This document shows positions 57,233 to 64,000 of a stretch of 64,000 bases of DNA, piece by piece. The stretch is from Streptomyces fuscichromogenes (GTDB taxonomy: Bacteria > Actinomycetota > Actinomycetes > Streptomycetales > Streptomycetaceae): assembly GCF_014645815.1 (NCBI RefSeq), contig NZ_BMML01000004.1, positions 186,001 to 250,000 on the forward strand. Reading direction: 5' to 3'. The notes under the pieces are model-generated. The model made no database searches, was not told where the DNA came from, and saw only the letters and a program-made list of their open reading frames with translations. Position 1 is the first letter of the stretch. The number at the start of each line of letters is the position of its first letter. Both the position numbers and the translations under genes were made by a program.

Positions 57233-57808
57233 TCAGTCCAGCACGGACAGGGCGCTCGACAGGGCGCTCTCCAGGAACGCCCGGTCGGCACGGGCCTGGC
57301 CCATGACACGCATCCCCTGGATGAACGTGGTGAGGAACCGGGCCAGGGCCGCGGGGTCCTTGTCGGCGGACAGCTCGCCGCGTGCCCGTGCCCGCTCCAG
57401 GGCGCCGGCGATGGTGCTCTCCACCAGGCGCAGCGTTCCGCTCACGCGGTCCACGGTCGTGGAGTCGGCCGAGCGTTCGGTGGCGGCGTTGACCAGGAAA
57501 CAGCCCCGTTCCGGGTCGTCCAGGTCCGCCTCCGCCAGGGCCTGGAGCGCCGTGCGCAGCGCGGACCGCACATCCGTGGCCGAGTCCAGCGCCTCGACCA
57601 GCGCTCCGGCGTTGTGGGAGCAGTAACGCTCCAGCGCCCGTGCGTAGAGGTTCTCCTTCGAGCCGAAGGCCGCGTACAGGCTGCCGCTGCCGATACCGAG
57701 TGCGGCGGTGAGGTCCTGGAGGGAGGTGGCCGAGTATCCCCGCGCCCAGAACAGGGCCATCGCGCGGTCGATCGCCTGGTCTGTGTCGAATTCCCGGGGA
57801 CGTGCCAT
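57233..57808 (-). CDS. TetR-family regulator, downstream of an azoreductase gene
   Basis: A 191-residue regulator of the YezE/YdeS-like TetR group. It starts MARPREFDTDQAIDRAMALF, with SLQDLTAALGIGSGSLYAAF as the helix-turn-helix and GCFLVNAATERSADS in the ligand domain. It follows the azoreductase gene on the same strand after 125 bases. Just upstream of its ATG (57817-57828) the sequence AGTTAGTAGTTA repeats AGTTA twice, seven bases apart, and could be part of an operator. Likely a sensor of quinones or electrophiles, given its partner (inference). Confidence 0.85.
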   Translation of the reverse strand: MARPREFDTDQAIDRAMALFWARGYSATSLQDLTAALGIGSGSLYAAFGSKENLYARALERYCSHNAGALVEALDSATDVRSALRTALQALAEADLDDPERGCFLVNAATERSADSTTVDRVSGTLRLVESTIAGALERARARGELSADKDPAALARFLTTFIQGMRVMGQARADRAFLESALSSALSVLD

Positions 57809-57933
57809 GGGTGCCAAGTTAGTAGTTATGGACTGAAGCATCAAGAATGCGCGGGGTTCAGGGGCTGGAGGTCGTGGTGCCCGGCCCGGGGCGACGGAAC
57901 GGCTGCCGCGCCGAAAAGATCCCGCCGGTGGTG

Positions 57934-58545
57934 TCAGAGGGCCTTGAGGGACGCGGCGATGGCCCGGTCGGCCTCGGCGAGACCGGCCTCGACCTGCTCG
58001 GGGGTCTGCCCGCTGACGGAGATGAACTCGACGTCGGTGATGCCGATGAAGCCGAGGACGCCGCGCAGGTAGGGGGCGTGGAAGTCCATGGCGGCGAACG
58101 CGGGATCGCCGAAGTCGCTGCCGGACGCGCGCACGACGACGGCCTTCTTGGCGGCGAGCAGGCCGCGCGGGCCGTTCTCGTCGTACGCGAAGGTGCGTCC
58201 GGCCATGCAGATCTGGTCTATCCAGGCCTTGAAGGCGGCGGGCACGCTGAAGTTGTACACCGGTACGCCCAGCACCAGGACGTCGGCCGCCTCCACCTCG
58301 CCGATGAGCGCGGCGGACGCGTCCACCGCGGCCCGGGTCCGCGAGGTGTGGTGCTCGGCCGGAGCGAAGACCCCGGTGATCCAGTCCGCTGAGACGAGGT
58401 CCGGCACGTCCAGGGCGACGTCCCGGTAGGCGGCGGTGCCCTCCGGGTTCTGCCGGTGCCAGGCGGCGACGTAACGGGCGCCGATCTGCCGGGTGAGGGA
58501 GTCGGTCCCGCGTGCGCTGGAGTCGATGTGGAGCAGGTGAGACAT
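57934..58545 (-). CDS. FMN-dependent NADH:quinone reductase / azoreductase
   Basis: A 203-residue flavodoxin-fold enzyme of the AzoR family, which reduces quinones and azo compounds with two electrons from NADH and so protects against electrophile stress. Signatures are the N-terminal LLHIDSSARGTDSLTRQIG (FMN phosphate loop), VLGVPVYNFSVPAAFKAWID and the SGSDFGDPAFAAMDF loop. The ATG is preceded by gggaag. The neighbouring TetR probably controls it; small inverted repeats lie upstream at 58563-58595. Confidence 0.9.
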   Translation of the reverse strand: MSHLLHIDSSARGTDSLTRQIGARYVAAWHRQNPEGTAAYRDVALDVPDLVSADWITGVFAPAEHHTSRTRAAVDASAALIGEVEAADVLVLGVPVYNFSVPAAFKAWIDQICMAGRTFAYDENGPRGLLAAKKAVVVRASGSDFGDPAFAAMDFHAPYLRGVLGFIGITDVEFISVSGQTPEQVEAGLAEADRAIAASLKAL

Positions 58546-58562
58546 GGGTTTCTTCCCAAGGG

Positions 58563-58595
58563 TTCAGGATTGAACATTCCACAATTGGAGTGTGG
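58563..58595. promoter_or_regulatory. small inverted repeats upstream of the azoreductase gene
   Basis: TTCA-GGAT-TGAA (58563-58574) and CCACA...TGTGG (58579-58583 and 58591-58595) lie 18 to 50 bases before the azoreductase ATG in an AT-richer stretch. Short arms, so only a possible operator. Confidence 0.3.
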
Positions 58596-58753
58596 GCATG
58601 TGGGGGCATTCAGGCCCGGCCGGTTGTTCGCCGGCCGAGTTTCCGTGCCTTCACTGTGCCCAGGAAAGTTCAACAATCAACTATCTGCCCGTGGTGACGG
58701 CAGACACAGCCGGGCGGACGCGGCCGATGGCGGGCCGCCGCGAGGAGGACGGC

Positions 58754-59707
58754 TCAGTCACCGCTCACCCGGATCACGATCTTCCCCCGGGGATGCTCCG
58801 TCTGCAGCGCCTCGTACGCGGCGCGCGTCTGGGACAGCGGTACGACACGGTCCACGACCGGCGTCAGGCTGCCCTTGTCGATCAGGCCGGTGACGGCCTC
58901 CAGCCCGGCCCGGTCCGGCTCGACGACGAAGAAGACACCGCGCGCGCCTTTCGCGGCGGCGGCGTCCTGATCCGGCGGCTGGACGATGCTGACCAGGATC
59001 CCGCCCGGACGCAGGGCGGCCCACGAGCGCGACTGCGTCTCCCCGCCGACCGTGTCCAGCACGACGTCGGCGCCGTGCACCTGCTCCTCGAAACGGTCGA
59101 CGGCGTAGTCGAGGACCTGATCCGCACCGAGCCGTGCGACGAACTCACGGTCCCGCGCCGACGCGGTCGCCGTCACCCGTGCGCCGAGCGCCGCGCCGAT
59201 CTGCACCGCGAGGGAGCCGACACCGCCCGCGCCCCCGTGGACCAGGACGTGCTGTCCGGGCGCGAGTGCGGCCCGGCCGACCAGCGCCTGCCAGGCGGTG
59301 AGCGCGGCCAGCGGTACGGCCGCCGCCCGCGTGTGGTCCAGGCCGGCCGGTTTGGCCGCCAGCACCCGGGCCGGCACGGCCAGGTACTCGGCGGCGGCCC
59401 CGTCCCGGGTGAAGGGGGTGAGGCCGTACACCTCGTCCCCCGCCGCCAGGTCGGTCACCGCCGGACCCACCTCCGCCACGACACCGCTGACCTCGTGCGA
59501 GGGCACGATCGGTGTCCGGTCGGCGCCGGTTCCGTCGAAACTGTCGGTCCAGGTGGCGTCCCAGGTGAGCTCCCCGTTGGTGACGGAGGCCGCGTGCACG
59601 GCGACCACCACCTCGCCGTCGGCCGGTCGGGGACGTGGCGCGGTCTCGTACACCAGCCGCTCCGGACCGCCTCGCTCGCGAGCACGAACAGCGCGCATGT
59701 CTGTCAT
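58754..59707 (-). CDS. NADP-dependent quinone oxidoreductase-like MDR
   Basis: A 317-residue zinc-free medium-chain dehydrogenase/reductase of the quinone-oxidoreductase family, which reduces quinones or enones with NADPH. It has an N-terminal GroES-like catalytic domain (SHEVSGVVAEVGPAVTDLAAG) and a nucleotide-binding domain with GGAGGVGSLAVQIG. The substrate side ends HPRGKIVIRV. The ATG at 59707 is preceded by gaggga; a second in-frame Met is three codons on. It is on the same strand as the azoreductase and may belong to the same stress response, though a gap of over 200 bases separates them. Confidence 0.88.
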   Translation of the reverse strand: MTDMRAVRARERGGPERLVYETAPRPRPADGEVVVAVHAASVTNGELTWDATWTDSFDGTGADRTPIVPSHEVSGVVAEVGPAVTDLAAGDEVYGLTPFTRDGAAAEYLAVPARVLAAKPAGLDHTRAAAVPLAALTAWQALVGRAALAPGQHVLVHGGAGGVGSLAVQIGAALGARVTATASARDREFVARLGADQVLDYAVDRFEEQVHGADVVLDTVGGETQSRSWAALRPGGILVSIVQPPDQDAAAAKGARGVFFVVEPDRAGLEAVTGLIDKGSLTPVVDRVVPLSQTRAAYEALQTEHPRGKIVIRVSGD

Positions 59708-59922
59708 CGTTCCCTCACTCCTTGCGGCGGACATGACCTTCCCCTCCAGCATGGGAGCCACCGAGCGGGGCCGCCTGCGTCAGGTGACCGCGACACGCAC
59801 CACCACCCCGTTCGCGACGGCTCGCGGTGGCGGGAACGGCCAAGCGGCGGCGGCGTGCAGGCTTCTCCGTGGAGGGGCCCGCGGACTGCTGGTGGTCGCT
59901 TCGGGCACATAGGATCCGGTGC

Positions 59923-60474
59923 ATGGGCGGTACTGATCATGCTTCGGCCGCCGCCGACACGGGGGCGCTCGTCGGCCGGGAGGCGGAGCTGGGGGTCATC
60001 GGCAGGCTGCTGGCGGCTGAGTGCGGTGGTTCCCTGGTCGTCGCCGGAGAGCCGGGGATCGGCAAGACGAGCCTGCTGGCCGCCGCACGGCTCCAGGCCG
60101 GGCAGGCCGGCTTCACCGTGGTGCGCGTGGCCGGCTCCGAGTCCGCCGCGGAGGTGCCGTTCCACGGCCTGCACCGGCTGCTCGCCCGGCTGCTCGCACG
60201 GCTGCTCGCCCGACTGCTCGCCCGGCTGCTCGACCGGGCCTCCCGCCTTCCCGCGGCCCAGTACCGGGCGCTCATGACCGCCCTCGGGCTGCGCCGGGGC
60301 CCCGCTCCACAGCCCTTCCTGGTCGCCCTGGCCGCCCTGGGTGAACTGCTCCGGCGGCCGGAGCCGGAGTGGGTGACGGCGGACCGGGCGGACCGGCTGG
60401 CCCGCTCCCTCCGCGCCCGGCTTCAGGGCGGGCGCTGTCCTTCGGCGGAGTCGTCGGGGGGCGGCGCGGGGTAG
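59923..60474 (+). pseudogene. truncated LuxR-family ATPase regulator (N-terminal part only)
   Basis: A 183-codon frame that matches only the start of large (about 900-residue) LuxR/MalT-type AAA regulators: LVGREAELGVIGRLL, then Walker A GEPGIGKTSL, then VAGSESAAEVPFHGLHRLL. Homology fades after the ARSLRARL segment. No Walker B region, TPR-like middle or C-terminal LuxR helix-turn-helix follows, and the last 50 bases overlap the convergent MASE1 gene. Five 12-base repeats expand one helix. It is probably a broken gene left by a deletion; a functional short ATPase is less likely. Confidence 0.7.
60178..60237 (+). repeat. five 12-bp tandem repeats encoding LLAR
   Basis: Units of ctgctcgcccgg (with single-base variants) at 60178, 60190, 60202, 60214 and 60226 encode LLAR-LLAR-LLAR-LLAR-LLDR. 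Intact relatives normally have only one or two such turns at this helix. The repeat is in frame. Confidence 0.9.
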
Positions 60475-61418
60475 CCGCCCGCGGTGATCCGGGCCACCAG
60501 GGCGGCCAGATGGCCGCAGGCTCGTGCGATCTCCCGCTGGGTCTCGTCGCGTTCGCTGACGGCTGCCGCGACCAGCAGGGCGGTGAGTGAGGAGGAGCCG
60601 TTGAAGGCCTGCAGGGTGATCATGTCGGTGAGCAGGTCGTGACCGGAGAACGGGCCGGCGCCCCGGGCGGCGGCGATCACCGCGAAGGTCGACACGGCCA
60701 GCGCGCAGGGTGCGGCCCCGGCCAGCTGGAAGCGGAAGGCCGCCCAGATCAGCAGGGGGAAGCCGAGGAAGAGCAGGGGGGTGCTGCTGGTCTCCAGCAG
60801 ACCGACGCCGCAGGTGGCGGCGAGCAGCAGCAGCGCCTCCACCCAGCGGGACACCGGTGCGTTCCTCGGCAGGCGCGCCGAGCGCAGCACGAGCAGGACC
60901 GGCGTCACCACCAGGACGCCCATCGCATCGCCGGTCCACCACACCGACCAGGTCGGCCAGAAGCGGTCGGCGGGCAGCACCCCGGCGAGGGCCAGGGTCC
61001 CGCTGCCCGTCGTCGAGCTGACCAGCATCCCGGCGAACGCGCCGAGGAAGATCAGCGCGAGCGCGTCCCGCAGCCGGTCCAGTTCGACACGGAATCCCGT
61101 ACGGCGGAGCAGGAGGTACGAGCAGACGGGGGCGAGGGTGTTGCCCGCCGCGATCAGGAGGACGGCCCAGGGCGAGGGGCCCAGGGAGATGTTGACCAGG
61201 AGCGCGCCGAGCGCGATGCCCGGCCAGACCCACGGGCCGCGCAGCAGCAGCCCCGCCAGGGCGATGCCCGTCGGCGGCCACAGCGGGGTGACCTGGCGGC
61301 GCACCAGCTGCTGGAGGAGTCCCATCTTCGCCGAGCCGTAGTACAGCGCGGCGACGACGCAGATGTCCAGGACAGCCACACCACCGCGCCGGAGCCGTTC
61401 ACGCCGGGCGACAGCCAT
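60423..61418 (-). CDS. MASE1-domain integral membrane protein
   Basis: A 331-residue protein with about eight to nine transmembrane helices matching the MASE1 sensor domain. Family landmarks are VTPLWPPTGIALAGLLL, LGALLVNISLG, LAPVCSYLLLRRTGF and WWTGDAMGVLVVTPVLLV. MASE1 usually sits in front of a kinase, GGDEF or phosphatase output; here only a short cytoplasmic tail (ERDETQREIARACGH) follows, so an output partner must be separate. The GAF-SpoIIE phosphatase gene lies 112 bases upstream on the same strand and is a candidate partner (inference). Confidence 0.85.
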   Translation of the reverse strand: MAVARRERLRRGGVAVLDICVVAALYYGSAKMGLLQQLVRRQVTPLWPPTGIALAGLLLRGPWVWPGIALGALLVNISLGPSPWAVLLIAAGNTLAPVCSYLLLRRTGFRVELDRLRDALALIFLGAFAGMLVSSTTGSGTLALAGVLPADRFWPTWSVWWTGDAMGVLVVTPVLLVLRSARLPRNAPVSRWVEALLLLAATCGVGLLETSSTPLLFLGFPLLIWAAFRFQLAGAAPCALAVSTFAVIAAARGAGPFSGHDLLTDMITLQAFNGSSSLTALLVAAAVSERDETQREIARACGHLAALVARITAGGYPAPPPDDSAEGQRPP

Positions 61419-61457
61419 CGGGCGACCTCCGCATCGACATCGCCCCGGGATCCATCA

Positions 61458-61484
61458 TCCGCCGGATCCGCCGGATCCGCCCGA
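61458..61484. repeat. 9-bp tandem repeat, three copies
   Basis: tccgccgga, tccgccgga and tccgcccga follow each other between the MASE1 gene and the phosphatase gene. Likely slippage; no function evident. Confidence 0.7.
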
Positions 61485-61530
61485 TCCTCCACGGCGTCGC
61501 GGCGCCGGCCGTCCGGCCGCGCGCGTCGGG

Positions 61531-62865
61531 TCAGACGGAGGGGGTGCGCAGGGCGAGCACGGCCATGTCGTCGTGGCCGTCGCTCGGATGGTGGTCGGCC
61601 AGTGCCCGGACGAAGTCCTTCAGGGGCAGATCGGCGTAGGCGGTGGCCAGAGTGGTGAGGTCGTCGAGGCTCGCGTCGATGGGCCGGTCCGGGCGCTCGA
61701 TCAGCCCGTCCGTGAAGAAGACCAGGGTGGCGCCCGGGGGCACGAAGCGGGAGTGGTCGGGACGGGGCTGCTCGGAGTCGACCCCGAGGGGCAGTCCGGG
61801 CTCGACGAACAGGTACTCCGCCCGGCGGCCAGGGGGGATGAGCAGGGGCGGGACGTGTCCCGCGCTGCTCCACCGGAGCCGCCAGCCCGGCCCGTCCGGT
61901 TCGATGCGGGCCAGGGTCGTGGTGGTGACGGGGTTGTCCGTGATGGCCTGCAACGTGCGGTCGAGCTGGGTGAGCACCGCGCCGGGCGGGCCGCCTCCTT
62001 CGAACAGCAGGGCGCGCAGCATGTTGCGGATGGAGGCCATGGCGGCCGCGGCCCGGAGATCGTGGCCGACCACGTCGCCGATGACGACCGCCACGACGTT
62101 GCCGGGCAGCGGGATCGCGTCGTACCAGTCGCCGCCGAGCCGGCTGGGCTCGGCGGCGGGCCGGTAGACGGCGGCGGCGGTGAAAGGCCGCAGGTCCGGC
62201 AGCTTGGGCAGCAGAAGACGCTGGAACTGCTCGGCTCCGATGCGCACCCGTTCGAACAGGCGGACGTTCTCGATCGCGATGCCGGCGGCGCCGGCCAGGG
62301 CCACGACGACGCTCTCGTCGTGGGCGTCGAAGGGCTGCCCGTCGTACCGCTCGGAGAGGTAGAGGTCGCCGTAGACCTCGCCGCGGACGCTGATGGCGAC
62401 GCCGAGCAGGGTGCGCAGACGCGGGTGGCCGGGCGGGAACCCGGCGGACGACGGATGGGCCGGGATGCGGTCCACCCGCAGTGGCTCGGGGTGCCGGATC
62501 AGGTGCCCGAGCACCCCTCTTCCGCGGGGGAAGCCGATCTCGGCCAGCGCGGCGCGTTCCTGTTCCGACAGACCGGCCGAGATGAACTGCGCCAGGTGGT
62601 CACCCGACTCGTCGAGTACGCCCAGTGCCCCGTAGCGGGCGCCCACCAGGTCCATGGCGGTGGTGACGATACGGTGCAGCACCGCGGGCAGTTCGACCTC
62701 CCGGCTGATGGCCACCACCGCGTTCAGCAAGCCCTGGAGCCGGTCCATGGCGGTCAGCAGGGCGTGCAGCTGGTCGTCGATCCGCCCCAGCTCGGAGCGC
62801 AGGCGCAGGTGCAGGTCGGGGAGGTGAGGCTCCCTCGCGTGCGCCCCTTCCCCGGCTTCTGACAT
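61531..62865 (-). CDS. GAF domain plus SpoIIE-type PP2C serine phosphatase
   Basis: A 444-residue cytoplasmic phosphatase. It has a short N-terminal helix (LRSELGRIDDQLHALLTAMD), a GAF domain (about 45-195) and a PPM/SpoIIE phosphatase domain (about 215-440). That domain has GGDWYDAIPLPG, IGDVVGHDLRAAAAMA, FFTDGLIERPDRPID and the final HDDMAVLALR; the metal-binding Asps are all present. Such enzymes dephosphorylate anti-anti-sigma factors in stress signalling. The ATG at 62865 has no good site of its own, but overlaps (TGATG) the stop of a 17-codon frame with a perfect AGGAGG, suggesting coupled translation. Confidence 0.88.
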   Translation of the reverse strand: MSEAGEGAHAREPHLPDLHLRLRSELGRIDDQLHALLTAMDRLQGLLNAVVAISREVELPAVLHRIVTTAMDLVGARYGALGVLDESGDHLAQFISAGLSEQERAALAEIGFPRGRGVLGHLIRHPEPLRVDRIPAHPSSAGFPPGHPRLRTLLGVAISVRGEVYGDLYLSERYDGQPFDAHDESVVVALAGAAGIAIENVRLFERVRIGAEQFQRLLLPKLPDLRPFTAAAVYRPAAEPSRLGGDWYDAIPLPGNVVAVVIGDVVGHDLRAAAAMASIRNMLRALLFEGGGPPGAVLTQLDRTLQAITDNPVTTTTLARIEPDGPGWRLRWSSAGHVPPLLIPPGRRAEYLFVEPGLPLGVDSEQPRPDHSRFVPPGATLVFFTDGLIERPDRPIDASLDDLTTLATAYADLPLKDFVRALADHHPSDGHDDMAVLALRTPSV

Positions 62866-62918
62866 CACGGGCTCGGCACCGATGTCGTCGGGTCCGCCCA
62901 CACGATTGAGCGGTGCAT
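62865..62918 (-). CDS. possible 17-residue coupled leader peptide of the phosphatase gene
   Basis: A frame of 17 codons from ATG 62918 reads MHRSIVWADPTTSVPSP and stops at TGA 62867-62865. AGGAGG sits five bases before the ATG, the best ribosome-binding site in the neighbourhood, and the stop shares its A with the phosphatase ATG. This looks like translational coupling rather than a protein with its own function. The phosphatase frame has no start equally well placed behind the AGGAGG. Confidence 0.45.
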   Translation of the reverse strand: MHRSIVWADPTTSVPSP

Positions 62919-63139
62919 TCCGGCCTCCTGGCGCAAATAAGCGCGCAAAAAACTGTTTATCGGATTTCAGAATGGCATATACGTGCAGAACGGGTCGCCC
63001 GCGAGGCGGACCGGCGGCGACGCGCAGGGGGGCTACGTACACCCCGCATCCGGAGGCGAGTCCCATCCTCACGCGCCGCCGGTTCGGGTTGCCTGGTGGG
63101 TGTCACCGACCGACACCCAGGGCAACGGGGGATCCGGAC

Positions 63140-64000
63140 ATGCAGATGCCGTCGTCGAAGAAGGCCAGGGCCGCCGTGCTGACCGCAGCGCTGCTGCTGC
63201 CCGGCACGCCCATGACCGCGACCGCCGTCACCGCCGCCACGGTCGGCCACCGTCCGGCCGTACGGCACTCCTACGGCGAGGACACGCTCCGGCGGGACCT
63301 GGCGGCCGTACGAGAGGCCGGGGGAGGCGACGTGAACGTGCTCGCCAGGGTCGACCGGGCCGACGGCGCGCCGCTCATGGCACGCATCGGCACCCGGACC
63401 GCCGGCTCCCCGGCCCCGGTGCCGTGGCACGCGCACTTCCGCGTGGCGAGCACGACCAAGACGTTCACGGCGACCGTGGCCCTCCAACTGGCCGCGGAAC
63501 AGCGGCTGTCACTGGACGACACCGTCGAGCACTGGCTGCCGGGGGTCGTCGCCGGCAACGGCAACGACGGCAGCCGTATCACCGTCCGCGACCTGCTCCG
63601 CCAGACCAGCGGCCTCTACGACTACGTCGACGACCCGGAGATCCAGGACCGGCTGATCGGCCACTTCGACGAGAACCGCTACGACACCACCCCGGCGGCC
63701 GACCTGGTCGCGGTGGCGATGAGGCACCGCCCGCTGTTCGTGCCGCGGCCCGGCGGGGCCACCCGATGGGCGTACTCGAACACCAACTACCTGGTCGCCG
63801 GGATGATCGCCGAGAAGGCCGGCGGCGCGAGCTGGCAGGACCTGGTCGCGCACCGGGTGATCGCGCGACTGGGACTGCGGAACACCACCGTTCCCGGGCT
63901 CGACCCCTACCTGCCCGACCCGTACGTGAACGCCTACCTGACGACCGTCGACGGCAGGCGCCTCGACGTCACCGAGCACAGCTTCCAGCACACCGCCGAC
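63140..64000 (+). CDS. secreted serine hydrolase, beta-lactamase/D-Ala-D-Ala carboxypeptidase family (partial)
   Basis: The first 287 codons of an exported penicillin-binding-protein-like hydrolase; it runs off the window end. It has a basic start (MPSSKKARAA), a hydrophobic core (VLTAALLLPG) and an Ala-rich cleavage region near ATAVTAA. The catalytic SxxK motif is STTK with Ser104 and Lys107 (FRVASTTKTFTA), and the second motif is YSN in WAYSNTNYLVAGMIAEKAGG. The third (KTG/HxG) motif would be beyond the window. The ATG has ggggga upstream; a second ATG two codons later is possible. Divergent from the phosphatase gene. Confidence 0.88.
   Translation, partial: MQMPSSKKARAAVLTAALLLPGTPMTATAVTAATVGHRPAVRHSYGEDTLRRDLAAVREAGGGDVNVLARVDRADGAPLMARIGTRTAGSPAPVPWHAHFRVASTTKTFTATVALQLAAEQRLSLDDTVEHWLPGVVAGNGNDGSRITVRDLLRQTSGLYDYVDDPEIQDRLIGHFDENRYDTTPAADLVAVAMRHRPLFVPRPGGATRWAYSNTNYLVAGMIAEKAGGASWQDLVAHRVIARLGLRNTTVPGLDPYLPDPYVNAYLTTVDGRRLDVTEHSFQHTAD

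Overview
The window is a very GC-rich actinobacterial chromosome segment and is almost certainly from a Streptomyces. It carries SepH, the CutR/CutS pair, a DasR-type operator in front of ptsH, and many GTG starts. Much of the gene order from 0.5 to 36 kb matches, from memory, the conserved core of the Streptomyces coelicolor chromosome around cutRS, dut and kdpDE. The species cannot be named from this sequence.

Region 1 (1-36.1 kb) is conserved core. It holds a partial GntR regulator, ptsH, a GNAT/acyl-CoA synthetase (Pat-like) with a tandem-repeat linker, a DUF5998 protein, a phosphodiesterase, thymidine kinase, a secreted nuclease, a VOC protein, a rhodanese, sepH, a sugar-lactone oxidase with an MFS exporter, ferrochelatase plus an inositol-monophosphatase-like protein, cutRS, DUF4193 and DUF3093 proteins, a thioesterase with dut and a DUF3710 protein, and a secreted alginate-lyase-family protein. 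It ends in a potassium-related block: kdpDE, an OB-fold protein, a DUF3159 protein, two TrkA/RCK proteins, a 31-residue membrane peptide and a KimA-like importer. A TRAM-type RNA methyltransferase closes the core.

Region 2 (36.1-64 kb) is accessory. It starts with a TetR/hydrolase pair that shares three copies of an 18-bp palindrome. A complete four-gene Wadjet plasmid-defence operon (jetABCD, TIGR02677/02678/02680/02679 type, which I assign to type II) follows, next to a decayed PadR regulator gene. Next is a TetR-controlled aromatic-degradation operon: extradiol dioxygenase, FAH-family hydrolase, flavin monooxygenase and acetoacetate-CoA ligase. It is followed on the other strand by DUF1152 and flavin-reductase genes and a heavily deleted SDR pseudogene. 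The rest comprises a TetR/membrane-protein pair with an inverted-repeat operator, an azoreductase with a TetR, a quinone-oxidoreductase-like MDR, a truncated LuxR-type ATPase regulator, a MASE1 protein, a GAF-SpoIIE phosphatase preceded by a possible coupled leader peptide, and the start of a secreted serine hydrolase.

The best candidates for follow-up are the Wadjet operon with its collagen-like JetB extension, the two TetR modules with clear multi-copy operators, the KimA/TrkA/KdpDE potassium block with its unlisted 31-aa peptide, and the decayed genes with internal deletions. No CRISPR array, rRNA, tRNA, intact insertion sequence or prophage was recognised.
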